A stretch of 64,000 nucleotides of DNA from Candidatus Cloacimonadota bacterium (GCA_023954715.1 JAGSHD010000015.1:59772-123771), one strand, 5' to 3'. Numbered from the stretch's first letter, positions 29,809 to 39,319 are shown. The notes: generated from the letters alone by a model not told the origin. Numbers and translations: made by a program.

Positions 29809-31149
29809 CTATTGTTTACCTGCAGCTGCGTTTAATCTATCCATTGGATTCACAATGGATGTGATTCTGATACCAAAGTTTTCATCGATAATCACAACTT
29901 CACCACGAGCAATCAATTTGCCCTGTACATATAATTCAACAGCTTCTCCAGCCTGTTTGTTTAATTCAACAATAGAACCATTAACTAACTCTAAAATACC
30001 ACCAATAGGCATCCTAGCTCTACCCAGCTCTACCGTAACTTGTAAACAAACGTCCTTCAAAAGCTCCATGTTCCCCATTTGACCGGTACCCATGCCATAA
30101 GGTGAGATCGGAGCAAATTGCCATGGACTATAAGACATATTTGCTGAATTTTGATTCGGAGCCGCACCCATATTTGGAGGAGTTTGTCCCATACCCGGCA
30201 TTTGACCCATTCCTGGCATCTGACCCATACCAGGCTGTTGTTGCATTTGTTGCATCATCATTTGCTGCTGTTGCATCATTTGCGCCATTTGAGGATCCAT
30301 ACCTGGCATTTGTCCCATAGCTGGATTTTGCCCCATGGCTGGGTTTTGTCCCATAGCTGGGTTTTGTCCCATATTTGGAGTTGGAGCTTGCTCTGCAGCA
30401 GGAGTAGCTTGAGGAGCTGGACTTTCTGCTGCACTACTTGCACCATCATCATCAAATGACGCACTAGGGTCTTTCGTCTTTAGAAATACTTTCGCTAATT
30501 CTTTGGACATGACATATTTGAAGTTTGCAGTATTGTCTCCCACCGTAAAGTCATAATCAATACACACAATATCATCCTGCTTTAGCATGCCTGCTTCAGA
30601 TGGAATATCATCGTCCGTCAAAATACATGCAGCGGGTGGAGTATTTTGAATATCTTTTCCTAAGTTTTGTGTTAATGCAGGAACCACTTTTCCCAAGAGG
30701 CCATTAAAACAATCAGTGATTGCTGAGATAGCCAAGTCATCAAAATCAAAAGAAGGATCTTCGTCCCACTCACCACTCATCATAATGGATGCAATCATTG
30801 CACCGGTCAAACTAGGAATTACAATTCCAGCTTTTCCATCAGAATAATCTGTAGCAATAAATAAGTGCTCCGTACTGCTAATAGATTGCATGACATCAGC
30901 AGAAGACAGACAAGTTGCTTTACCATTTGTTAATGCCACTTCTTCATTGACATATTGAGATAATATAGGAATTTCTTTTTTTACTGTTGCATCAGATAGC
31001 TCCAATAAAATTCGCATTTGCTCTGCCGTAAAGTAACCACCAGAGCCATCCCCGCCGTCATCTCCACCATCTTCAATATCATCGAGACCGAAATCGCCTT
31101 GCAATAGTGCATCAATCTCATCTTGTGAAAGCATATTTTCATCGCTCAT
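29809..31149 (-). CDS. fliY: FliY/FliN flagellar motor switch protein with Gln/Met/Pro tandem repeat linker
   Basis: 'MLSQDEIDALL' N-term, CheC-like middle, C-term FliN 'LLKDVCLQVTVELGRARMPIGGILELVNGSIVELNKQAGEAVELYVQGKLIARGEVVIIDENFGIRI'. Confidence 0.92.
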   Translation of the reverse strand: MSDENMLSQDEIDALLQGDFGLDDIEDGGDDGGDGSGGYFTAEQMRILLELSDATVKKEIPILSQYVNEEVALTNGKATCLSSADVMQSISSTEHLFIATDYSDGKAGIVIPSLTGAMIASIMMSGEWDEDPSFDFDDLAISAITDCFNGLLGKVVPALTQNLGKDIQNTPPAACILTDDDIPSEAGMLKQDDIVCIDYDFTVGDNTANFKYVMSKELAKVFLKTKDPSASFDDDGASSAAESPAPQATPAAEQAPTPNMGQNPAMGQNPAMGQNPAMGQMPGMDPQMAQMMQQQQMMMQQMQQQPGMGQMPGMGQMPGMGQTPPNMGAAPNQNSANMSYSPWQFAPISPYGMGTGQMGNMELLKDVCLQVTVELGRARMPIGGILELVNGSIVELNKQAGEAVELYVQGKLIARGEVVIIDENFGIRITSIVNPMDRLNAAAGKQ

Positions 31150-32149
31150 TGATTTCGTCCTCTCTACTTAAAACGTGGGTGATTGTCACGGCCATTTTTT
31201 TGCCCGATACTCCCGGTAACCCTTTAAATTTAGTTTTATTATCTATAATCAATTTCAACTCATCATTTGGTTTACTATCTAACTTAACCACATCACCAAC
31301 TTGAATATTTAATAGTTCGTTATATGTTAATTCAGATTTGCCTAGGACAACTTGTAAATTGTCGTCCATTCTTCTTATCATTCCATCAATTAACTCTTCG
31401 TGCTCTTCAACACTCTCAGATCTTTGCACCATATAAAACTGGGATGCCGAAAGCTTGCTCGCTATCGGCTCCAAAGCAAAGTATGGAATACAAAGGTTCA
31501 TGATCCCTTCAACATTATTGATCGAAACCTCAAAAGTTATCAATAACACCATATCGTTTGGAGGCACAATTTGCGTAAAACTTGGGTTAGACTCAAACTG
31601 AGAAAATTGAGGTTCTAAAGGAACTACATGGGACCAAGCCTCGTTTAGTTCTTGTAAAATTCTCAACATAATCTTATTTAAAACAGCTTCTTCAATATCA
31701 GATAGCTTTCTTTTTTCTTGTTTACTATCTCCTTGGCCTCCAAGAAGTCGATCTAAAATTGCAAAAGACAACTCTAGATTCATTTCAAATATAGCTTTCC
31801 CTTCTAGGGTTCCTAGATTAAAAATACATAAAAGGGAAGGATTATCTACGGATCGAATGTACTCTTCGTAGGTAATTTGATCCTGAGAAGCGATTCTCAT
31901 GTTTACGATATACCGCAATGACGTAGAAAAAAACGTGGTAATTGCACGAGTAAAGTTTTCATGAATATGCTGTAATGTTCTTAGCTGATCTTTCGCAAAA
32001 CGTGTTTGACGTTTAAAGTCATACATTTTGATTTTGTATTTGCTAAGGGCATTGCCACTGTCGCCACCGGAATCATCCTCATCGGAATCTACATTTAGTG
32101 ATTGAAGTAATGAGTCTATGTCCGTCTGTGATAATAAATCATCAGCCAT
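31139..32149 (-). CDS. fliM: Flagellar motor switch protein FliM
   Basis: 'LLSQTDIDSLL', 'YDFKRQTRFAKDQLRTLQHIHENFTRAITTFFST'. Confidence 0.96.
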   Translation of the reverse strand: MADDLLSQTDIDSLLQSLNVDSDEDDSGGDSGNALSKYKIKMYDFKRQTRFAKDQLRTLQHIHENFTRAITTFFSTSLRYIVNMRIASQDQITYEEYIRSVDNPSLLCIFNLGTLEGKAIFEMNLELSFAILDRLLGGQGDSKQEKRKLSDIEEAVLNKIMLRILQELNEAWSHVVPLEPQFSQFESNPSFTQIVPPNDMVLLITFEVSINNVEGIMNLCIPYFALEPIASKLSASQFYMVQRSESVEEHEELIDGMIRRMDDNLQVVLGKSELTYNELLNIQVGDVVKLDSKPNDELKLIIDNKTKFKGLPGVSGKKMAVTITHVLSREDEINER

Positions 32150-32158
32150 TTGTGTCTC

Positions 32159-32716
32159 CTATAAACTCATAAATAACAGTTTGGTCACATGAACCTCTGT
32201 TACTCTTCCTTGCTCTTCTTTTACTTCCATATCTCTCTCAAGAATTGCATTTATAATTTCTTTCAACTCTTCTCCAAGTAATTTTCGTTGAAAAGAGTAA
32301 ATAATATCTGATCTAGTTTTTTCTGAAAAATAAGCCAATATTCGATCAATTAGCGGTGCTGCAAACTCCGGAGCCGAAATAATAGCCTCTAGTGCCCCAT
32401 TAGAAATACCCACATTGAGCCGAATCTGGGCCGAATACGAACTCTGATCCTCACCCTTTTTGATGTAAACCATGAAACTCTTATCTTTTGAGTCTGCTCC
32501 AACTAAAACCATTTTGACAGTTTTCTTTTCTTCTTCAAACTGCACTTCATTGGTTTGGTTTTTTCTATTGATTACATTATTGGTAACTTTAGTAGCAGTA
32601 AGCATACTTACAATGATTAAGATAAGACAGACTACTAGCGCAAAGAGTCCCATTACTATTTTGGAAGATCCACTGGATTTGGATTCTTCTTCTATGTCTC
32701 CGACTTCATCAGCCAT
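32159..32716 (-). CDS. fliL: FliL family flagellar basal body-associated protein (copy adjacent to fliM)
   Basis: TM plus 'VHVTKLLFMSL' terminal strand; adjacent to fliM. Confidence 0.75.
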   Translation of the reverse strand: MADEVGDIEEESKSSGSSKIVMGLFALVVCLILIIVSMLTATKVTNNVINRKNQTNEVQFEEEKKTVKMVLVGADSKDKSFMVYIKKGEDQSSYSAQIRLNVGISNGALEAIISAPEFAAPLIDRILAYFSEKTRSDIIYSFQRKLLGEELKEIINAILERDMEVKEEQGRVTEVHVTKLLFMSL

Positions 32717-32883
32717 TTTTTCTCCTATCTTTTTCGCTATCGTCTCATTTTCACTCCAAGTAAATAGTCTTACAAAATTTAGATTAAATGAATCTTTTTT
32801 GTATTCCTTTTGAAATATCTAGTCTTCATTGTAAAATGCTCGGAAAGCTAAACCTCATATTCAATTTTACACTGATCTACAGG

Positions 32884-32962
32884 ACCTTGAAAAGTGAAAG
32901 CACCTGTATTATTAGTGCAATAACAGATTTTATCTTGAAGCCGTATTGTAGATTTTCAAGGT
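32884..32962 (+). promoter_or_regulatory. Structured 5' UTR of mog (closing stem ACCTTGAAAA/TTTTCAAGGT)
   Basis: Perfect 10-bp inverted repeat 884-893/953-962 enclosing smaller inverted repeats, 24 nt before mog ATG. Confidence 0.45.
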
Positions 32963-32986
32963 AAACAACATCTAACAGGAGTCTTT

Positions 32987-33523
32987 ATGACTAAAAAAAT
33001 TATAGTCGGAATTATTACCGCATCGGATAGAGCATCAAAAGGAATATACGAAGATCTAAGTGGACCTGCCATCATAGAAGTGCTTACAGAGTACATCGCA
33101 TCAGATTTTGAGCATATTATTAAAGTTATACCCGATGAAGAAGATCAAATCGAACAAGCCATGATCGAACTTGTAGATCAAAACGAATGCTGCTTGGTCG
33201 TTACTACGGGAGGCACAGGCCCAGCACTTCGCGATGTAACACCAGAGGTAACAGAGAGAGTCTGTCAAAAGATGATGCCTGGTTTTGGGGAATTAATGAG
33301 ACAAACATCCCTGCAATACGTACCAACAGCCATTTTATCTAGACAAACCGCAGGAATCCGAGGAAACGCCTTAATCCTAAACCTACCCGGTAAACCAAAG
33401 TCAATTAGGGAGTGCCTAGAAGCAGTTTTCCCAGCCATCCCCTACTGCATAGACCTAATAGAAGGCCCCTACATAGAAGCCGACGAAAGCCACATAAAAG
33501 CCTTCCGCCCAAAAAAGAAATAA
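32987..33523 (+). CDS. mog: Molybdopterin adenylyltransferase MogA
   Basis: 'ITASDRASKGIYEDLSGPA', 'VVTTGGTGPALRDVTPE', 'MPGFGELMRQTSLQYVPTAILSRQTAGIRGNALILNLPGKPKSIRECLE'. Confidence 0.93.
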   Translation: MTKKIIVGIITASDRASKGIYEDLSGPAIIEVLTEYIASDFEHIIKVIPDEEDQIEQAMIELVDQNECCLVVTTGGTGPALRDVTPEVTERVCQKMMPGFGELMRQTSLQYVPTAILSRQTAGIRGNALILNLPGKPKSIRECLEAVFPAIPYCIDLIEGPYIEADESHIKAFRPKKK

Positions 33524-33647
33524 ACAAATATAATCAGTATTTTTTTCTTTACGAAGTCTATAATTATCACCCGTAAATCTAATGATGTTACGATATTTTT
33601 GTGCTACAATTTTATTGATTTAAAACACATATACAAAATGAGGACAA

Positions 33648-34223
33648 ATGTCAGACCATGATCTTAGCCACCAAGAATTGCTGCATTTGCTTACTGAACA
33701 TAACAATTATCTTGATAAAACAAATGAGTATAATGGTAAGAAACTTTCACTAAAAAGTGCATCAATATATGAGCTCAATCTATCTGGCTCAAACCTCAAT
33801 TCAGCAGTTTTTGAATTCTGCTTGTTTGACACTGCAAACTTTAGCCGTTGCTCTTTTATAAACTCTACTTTTTCCTTTGCAATTTTACATAAAGTAGTTT
33901 TTTCTCATGGAGACTTTTCAGGAGCAATTTTAAGTGCAAATTGCACTTCATGCAATTTTGATAATTGTATTTTTGATGAATCAACATCTTTCGAACTGTT
34001 CTCTGTTGATTATGAAACATACTCAAAATCAAAATGGGAGCCAAAGTTTATCTTAGATATATATAATAAGGGTGCCTCTATCTGTACCAAGCTCGAAAGC
34101 CTTTTGATTGAGCACTTTGGCGAAAATGTAATCATTAAAAGTGAAAAAGAATTGCCAATAAAAAAGGATTTATTAACTGAAGAAGAAAAAGCACAACTAT
34201 TAAATGGAGACTTTCTTCTATAA
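33648..34223 (+). CDS. Pentapeptide-repeat protein
   Basis: 'LYELNLSGSNLNSAVFEFCLFDTANFSRCSFINSTFSFAIL...FSGAILSANCTSCNFDNCIF' pentapeptide periodicity. Confidence 0.75.
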   Translation: MSDHDLSHQELLHLLTEHNNYLDKTNEYNGKKLSLKSASIYELNLSGSNLNSAVFEFCLFDTANFSRCSFINSTFSFAILHKVVFSHGDFSGAILSANCTSCNFDNCIFDESTSFELFSVDYETYSKSKWEPKFILDIYNKGASICTKLESLLIEHFGENVIIKSEKELPIKKDLLTEEEKAQLLNGDFLL

Positions 34224-34291
34224 CTCTATAGACCTAGATATCTTCTATGCTTAAAAGGTCCGCCACAAACCAGGTTACAGAAGATGAGTGG

Positions 34292-34354
34292 ATTTTACTT
34301 CACTTGTTTTCGAATAGTACATCCTGTACTAGAGAAAACAAAGAGAAGCAAAAT
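34292..34354 (-). repeat. REP-like long hairpin repeat, copy 2 (opposite orientation to copy 1)
   Basis: ATTTTaCTTCaCTTGTTTTC-gaa-TAGTACA-tcc-TGTACTA-ga-GAAAACAAAGaGAAGcAAAAT; alignable on minus strand to 21284-21382. Confidence 0.75.
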
Positions 34355-34396
34355 ACGCCATCAGCCGTGACCGCATAAAAAGAAATCATCCACAGA

Positions 34397-34417
34397 ATCG
34401 AAATTGCTTCGCTCGAT
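34397..34417. repeat. Small hairpin repeat B3
   Basis: ATCGAAATTGCTTCGCTCGAT; minus strand shares AGCGAAGCAA core with B2. Confidence 0.45.
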
Positions 34418-34463
34418 ACACTACTTGCAAGCAGAGAAACACAACCAAATCCAATAAACTAAC

Positions 34464-35042
34464 CTAAATGTTGGGGAAGAAATATTTGGTAAACTGCACT
34501 TCTACAATCTTAACCTTATCTCCCGTCAGCCCTCGTCGACGCAATACCTTATTTAAATCGGAAATCAAAACACTTTTTCCTGTTTCATCAGGGTCTTGGA
34601 TTATTTCTAAAATCTCTCCTTGTGACTTAGTAGATAGAAATCTTAATACAACAGAACAAAGAGGCGTCATTGCTAAATTAAACTCTTCTGGTGCATCTTC
34701 TTGATTGATCCCTAAATACATTGAAAATTGAAGCGCTCGATCATCGGATCGGATGGTAGACATAAAAGGAGCTGGTTTTGCTGATCCAGACGAAAGAAGT
34801 GGAATATAAGCCTTTGCTCGATCAAGTGTTGTCATATCAACAGCAGCTTCTTCTCCCTCTTCTTTTGTTGCAGCATCTCCCCCAGAAAACATCAAAACTA
34901 CAATTAAAATAATAACTACTACAATTGCACCGATTCCACCGAGGACTTTTTTATCCTTCCAATCTATATTTTGTAGCTTATCTTTAAATCCAGCGGCGCT
35001 TTCTTCAGGACTTGCTTCAATTTTTTCATCTTCATCTTCCAT
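34464..35042 (-). CDS. fliL: FliL family protein (second copy, adjacent to motB)
   Basis: TM plus 'RDDRALQFSMYLGINQEDAPEEFNLAMTPLCSVVLRFLSTKSQGEI...VKIVEVQFTKYFF'. Confidence 0.7.
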   Translation of the reverse strand: MEDEDEKIEASPEESAAGFKDKLQNIDWKDKKVLGGIGAIVVVIILIVVLMFSGGDAATKEEGEEAAVDMTTLDRAKAYIPLLSSGSAKPAPFMSTIRSDDRALQFSMYLGINQEDAPEEFNLAMTPLCSVVLRFLSTKSQGEILEIIQDPDETGKSVLISDLNKVLRRRGLTGDKVKIVEVQFTKYFFPNI

Positions 35043-35055
35043 GATATACCTCTAT

Positions 35056-36285
35056 TTATGGCTTTTTGAACATTCTTACTTCAAGTCGCCTATTGTCTCT
35101 TAACTCTATTTGATTATGCCTATATTGATACTTCGGCTGATATGCCCCAAAACTAACCAATGAAAAACGAGCTGGATTAAAATCTTCTGTTTCATCTAAC
35201 AAAAAGCTCAATACACTTAAGGCTCTTGCACCAGCAAGGTTCCAAGTATCTTTATAGTTTAAGTTATTTGGTAAGTAAAAATCTGTATGCGATTCAATTT
35301 GAAAGAAAGTATTTTCTTTCTCTTTGTATTTATCCAAAAATATTTTATAAATCTTTTCTTTAGCTTCTTCTTTCAATTCAGTGGAGTTTTCTTCAAACAA
35401 CAAATCATCTGAAAAGTGAAACACTGCATAGTTTAAGTCATGGGAAGTATTAAATACTATCCCAGATAATGTAGCATGCTCCTCCATTGTTCGTTCTTTG
35501 ACTGTAGGGTCTTGAAAGTCATGATTTTTATCTTCAGAACGAAAGTTTTGTTTATCTTGATGATTCTTTTTTGGCTTTGACTTACCCGATAATTTATCCT
35601 TTGATTTTTGCTGCCCTGTATTGTCGTCTAAATTTTGATCTCTACCTGCACTAATATCAATTTTTGAGGCATCGGAACGATTTGGATCATAATTTTCTCC
35701 TTGTGACCTCATAGGATTCATTTTTTTCATAGCATACTCTTGCTCTGTTTTCTTTTCAGGACTTCCACCAGAGTAATTTTGTTGTTCTGCTTGTGCTCTT
35801 GGAATTTCTTCACTGTCACTATCATCTTTAATTTTGGATGTATTTTGAAAGGATTCTTTCATAAAAGACTGGGGCTTTTCTAAATCTTTTACAATCTCTT
35901 CTACTTCATTTTTTTCTGCTGAAACGAGCTTTAATGCTTTTGACGCAGCACGCTTAGCGGCATAGAGCATTTCTAGTTTTTCTTTGGGTGGTTTTTTCTT
36001 TTTAACTTCTATCAACACTTTAGCAACAGCAGAATCAAAAGAGCTATCTGTTTTTTTAGGTGGTTTTCTAGCTGAACCAGTACCCATAGTAGTGGAGGTA
36101 CCTGATAAGACACCAAAAGCTCCTCTCATACTTTCTTTTAAGGATTCAAACTTCTTAGTCTCCATAGTTGAAAAAGAAAACAGCAATACAAAAAAACACA
36201 ACAAAAGTGTCATCAGATCACCGTAGGTAACCATCCAATCAGGAGCCCCCATAGGAGGGCATTCTGGGCACTTTTTCTCTCCCAT
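35056..36285 (-). CDS. motB: MotB/PomB-like stator protein (paralog 2)
   Basis: 'KCPECPPMGAPDWMVTYGDLMTLLLCFFVLLFSFSTM' plug/TM; C-term OmpA-like 'IESHTDFYLPNNLNYKDTWNLAGARALSVL'. Confidence 0.93.
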   Translation of the reverse strand: MGEKKCPECPPMGAPDWMVTYGDLMTLLLCFFVLLFSFSTMETKKFESLKESMRGAFGVLSGTSTTMGTGSARKPPKKTDSSFDSAVAKVLIEVKKKKPPKEKLEMLYAAKRAASKALKLVSAEKNEVEEIVKDLEKPQSFMKESFQNTSKIKDDSDSEEIPRAQAEQQNYSGGSPEKKTEQEYAMKKMNPMRSQGENYDPNRSDASKIDISAGRDQNLDDNTGQQKSKDKLSGKSKPKKNHQDKQNFRSEDKNHDFQDPTVKERTMEEHATLSGIVFNTSHDLNYAVFHFSDDLLFEENSTELKEEAKEKIYKIFLDKYKEKENTFFQIESHTDFYLPNNLNYKDTWNLAGARALSVLSFLLDETEDFNPARFSLVSFGAYQPKYQYRHNQIELRDNRRLEVRMFKKP

Positions 36286-37607
36286 TATTCGCTCCTAATC
36301 AAGTTCACAACGATTCGATTATCTTCTCCATGAGCCTCTCTATCTTCTCCCTGATCTCGTAACTTGATATTTCTAGAGACAGAAGCTCCCCAAGCAACTG
36401 CAGCAAAACTAGAAGGAGATAATTTATGAAAAGTGTTTAAATAATGAGTGATAAAAGCTACTGACTGTTTCATAGTCAATTCTCTATTATCATTGTAGTT
36501 TTCTGGTTCAGAGGTATCTGTATGAGCCTCAACTTGTATATAACCTTCTGCCAATTGCTCATCCATTTTTAACATATATCGATTAATTCTCATTGCGATA
36601 TTGGGTTTTAATCTAGATGATTTAGGATAAAATAACTCTTTAGTATTAATGGTAAACAAATGAACAACACCACGATTAGAGTCTGATTGTGAATCTTTCA
36701 CTTGTCCAGAAACGTTTAAGCTTTCTGTATCAGAAACTACTTTTTTAGGAACAGGAAAATCAAATCTTTTTTTTGCTCCCTTACCTTCTACAGCATCCAT
36801 TCTCTTGTGGTTTTTTAAGTTTTCTCCTGTTAGGGAATCCTTATCTTCATTTTCTCCTGGATTACCTACCAAGGATTGATTTCTACCTTGATTTTTTCTG
36901 GAACGAGAGGCATCTCCCCTTTTTTGAGAAAACTGATCTCCACGGGCTAGCTTGACATCAGCAGGTGCTTTTTCTTCTAGATTGCTCTCTTTATCTTTTA
37001 AATTTAGTGCCAAACGGCCCTGTAGATCTGATAAATCTGTTTTTGTACTTCGAATAACTTTATCGCTATCGGACGGATCTGCATCAGGATCAATCAATTT
37101 TGATCGAAACTGCTCTTCTCTTTCTGCCTCATTCTTTTCTTTGGAGCGATCTACATCATTGTCTTGGGCTTTTTCTTGTACAGTTTCAGAAAGATACTCT
37201 AAATTTTCAATCGCTACAGTACTTTGAATTTTATCGATTTCTTCTTCGATCAATCCAACGGCATCTTCCGCTTGTTGCGTCATGGAGTTTAGATACACTA
37301 TCTGCTCGAATGGAAATTTATCTGATTTAGCTTTTAATACTTTTTCAACAGCATTATCAAAAAGTTTTGAAGACCATTTTTGGGTTTGGCGAGAGATTCC
37401 TTTTCCCTCCATTGCATTGTGTCCGCCTAACATCCCAAAGGCACCTACAAAGGACTCCTTTAAGGATTCAAACATAATTTTATCCATGCTTGAAAACGAA
37501 AACAACAACACAAAAAAACAAAGCAAAAGGGTCATCAAATCCCCGTAAGTCACCATCCAATCTGGTGCTCCGGTAGGAGGACATTCTGGACACTTATCTT
37601 TTCCCAA
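36285..37607 (-). CDS. motB: MotB/PomB-like stator protein (paralog 1)
   Basis: 'KCPECPPTGAPDWMVTYGDLMTLLLCFFVLLFSFSSM'; C-term 'VEAHTDTSEPENYNDNRELTMKQSVAFI'. Confidence 0.93.
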   Translation of the reverse strand: MGKDKCPECPPTGAPDWMVTYGDLMTLLLCFFVLLFSFSSMDKIMFESLKESFVGAFGMLGGHNAMEGKGISRQTQKWSSKLFDNAVEKVLKAKSDKFPFEQIVYLNSMTQQAEDAVGLIEEEIDKIQSTVAIENLEYLSETVQEKAQDNDVDRSKEKNEAEREEQFRSKLIDPDADPSDSDKVIRSTKTDLSDLQGRLALNLKDKESNLEEKAPADVKLARGDQFSQKRGDASRSRKNQGRNQSLVGNPGENEDKDSLTGENLKNHKRMDAVEGKGAKKRFDFPVPKKVVSDTESLNVSGQVKDSQSDSNRGVVHLFTINTKELFYPKSSRLKPNIAMRINRYMLKMDEQLAEGYIQVEAHTDTSEPENYNDNRELTMKQSVAFITHYLNTFHKLSPSSFAAVAWGASVSRNIKLRDQGEDREAHGEDNRIVVNLIRSE

Positions 37608-38405
37608 TTATTCTTCCTCATCATCTGAACCAAATGAGTTTCTGTCACCTGGAGGTAAAAATGATTTAAGTTTTTCTTCAACAATACGGGGGTTATCCCC
37701 TTGTTGGATTGATAAAATTCCTTCAATTGCAATTGTATATACCATAACTTCAATGGCCGCTTTTTGCTCTAAGTTTCCTTCCATAGGAATAGTAAAAAGA
37801 TTAGAAACCACAGCCCCATAAAACGTAGTAATCAACGCTACAGCCATAGATGGACCTAGGGTGGCCGGATCATCTAACTTAGCAAGCATGTTTACCAGTC
37901 CAACTAGTGTACCAATCATTCCAAATGCAGGGGCAAAGGTAGACATACATCCAATAAGATCTTTACCCTTTTTGTGACGAGCATCCATTTGCTCTACTTC
38001 TGATTCTAAGATATATCGAACCAAATCCCCTTCTGTTCCATCAATAACTAATTGAATTCCTTTTCTCACAAAGGGATTTTCAACCTTATCCATATCTTCT
38101 TCTAGAGATAATAGTCCTTCTTTACGAGCTTTTTCTGCAAAATCAATCAAAACTCGAATAATTGAAATGGCTTCTAAGTCTCCAATACGAAAAGCAACTT
38201 TAACTACTTTAGGTATTTGTTTTGCTTCTTCGAAAGTAAAGTTTACAAAAATAGTCGCAAAAGTCCCTCCAATTACAATTTCTAGTGAAGGGGGATCAAA
38301 AAAACCAAGTAACTTTAATGGCTCTAAAAAGTGATTTGAAATCGCAGAAGCAATAAAGAGAAATCCTAAGAAATATCCAAATGCGGTACCCGTATCAGTC
38401 TTCAT
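37608..38405 (-). CDS. motA: MotA/PomA-like stator protein
   Basis: 'IVIGGTFATIFVNFTF', 'CMSTFAPAFGMIGTLVGLVNMLAKLDDPATLGPSMAVALITTFYGAVVSNLFTIPMEGNL'. Confidence 0.96.
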   Translation of the reverse strand: MKTDTGTAFGYFLGFLFIASAISNHFLEPLKLLGFFDPPSLEIVIGGTFATIFVNFTFEEAKQIPKVVKVAFRIGDLEAISIIRVLIDFAEKARKEGLLSLEEDMDKVENPFVRKGIQLVIDGTEGDLVRYILESEVEQMDARHKKGKDLIGCMSTFAPAFGMIGTLVGLVNMLAKLDDPATLGPSMAVALITTFYGAVVSNLFTIPMEGNLEQKAAIEVMVYTIAIEGILSIQQGDNPRIVEEKLKSFLPPGDRNSFGSDDEEE

Positions 38406-38622
38406 CTATTCTCCTAGCCACTGGATTAAATCTACTTTGAATCAACCTCTTATATTCAAGCACTTTCTCTATTACTTCTTCTATAGACTCTGCTACGAGG
38501 TATTTTTCACCGGTACTTAAAGAGATCATAGTATCCGGCGTAGACTCTACTATTTGAATAAATTCAGCATTCAAAAAATATCTATCTGTCTTCTTTTTAT
38601 TTAATTTGTGAACACAAATCAT
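38395..38622 (-). CDS. flbD: FlbD-like flagellar protein (start re-assigned to MICVHKL...)
   Basis: 'MICVHKLNKKKTDRYFLNAEFIQIVESTPDTMISLSTGEKYLVAESIEEVIEKVLEYKR'; ORF-track start at 38712 appears too long. Confidence 0.85.
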   Translation of the reverse strand: MICVHKLNKKKTDRYFLNAEFIQIVESTPDTMISLSTGEKYLVAESIEEVIEKVLEYKRLIQSRFNPVARRIDED

Positions 38623-38771
38623 CTCAACCTCAAAAAGAACCAAGTAATTGGTACATACAAAATTCGTCTCCATTGCAATAAACCTGTGAACTATCTCAAG
38701 ATTCTTTTGCAACGCAAGAATAAAACAACCCGTAAATTCAGGTGATTTTATTAATTTTTATGTTTATCGGC

Positions 38772-39092
38772 CTATTCGTCAGAACTTGAGACTGATTGAG
38801 AGTCTTTTAACTCTTGAATCATGGTTTTTAACTCATCAATATCACTTTTTGTAGCTAAATCAAGCTCACCGGCTAGACTGGAAAATTTTTCTTTGAGACT
38901 TTCTTCATAGTCTTTAAAAGTATTCAAAGCTCTATTGGACATTTCATCTACTAATAAGGCTCTTTGTTCATTTTGAGCATTTCCACTACGAATCATTTCA
39001 TCTACGAAATCTTCTGTAACTTCTTTTGCAAGCATTGCAGACCCCATACCAAAACCTAGTAAATCCTTAAATGTATTTTTCATCCTCATCAC
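38772..39092 (-). CDS. Phasin-like small coiled-coil protein
   Basis: 'MKNTFKDLLGFGMGSAMLAKEVTEDFVDEMIRSG...SSLAGELDLATKSDIDELKTMIQEL' granule-associated-like pattern. Confidence 0.5.
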   Translation of the reverse strand: MMRMKNTFKDLLGFGMGSAMLAKEVTEDFVDEMIRSGNAQNEQRALLVDEMSNRALNTFKDYEESLKEKFSSLAGELDLATKSDIDELKTMIQELKDSQSVSSSDE

Positions 39093-39319
39093 CTTTTAAC
39101 CTAAATATAATTGTTTTCTGACTCTAAATTTAAAACGTTGCATAAGCAATAAACCCTTTTTATCTAAACTTTAGTCAAATAATAGGAGTTTTAATCAATA
39201 TTGACATAAATTAAGTCAGATACAAAAGCTTTAGCCCCCTAATTATATAACGATTGACTTTCTATTTCTATAGATGAGACTAGGAGAATATCAGAGGATA
39301 TTTTAAATGATATAGAAAA

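Noticed and set aside
38623-38712. N-terminal extension of the flbD ORF
   Set aside because: FlbD homologs start at MI(C)V..L; the first 30 residues look like translated upstream leader.
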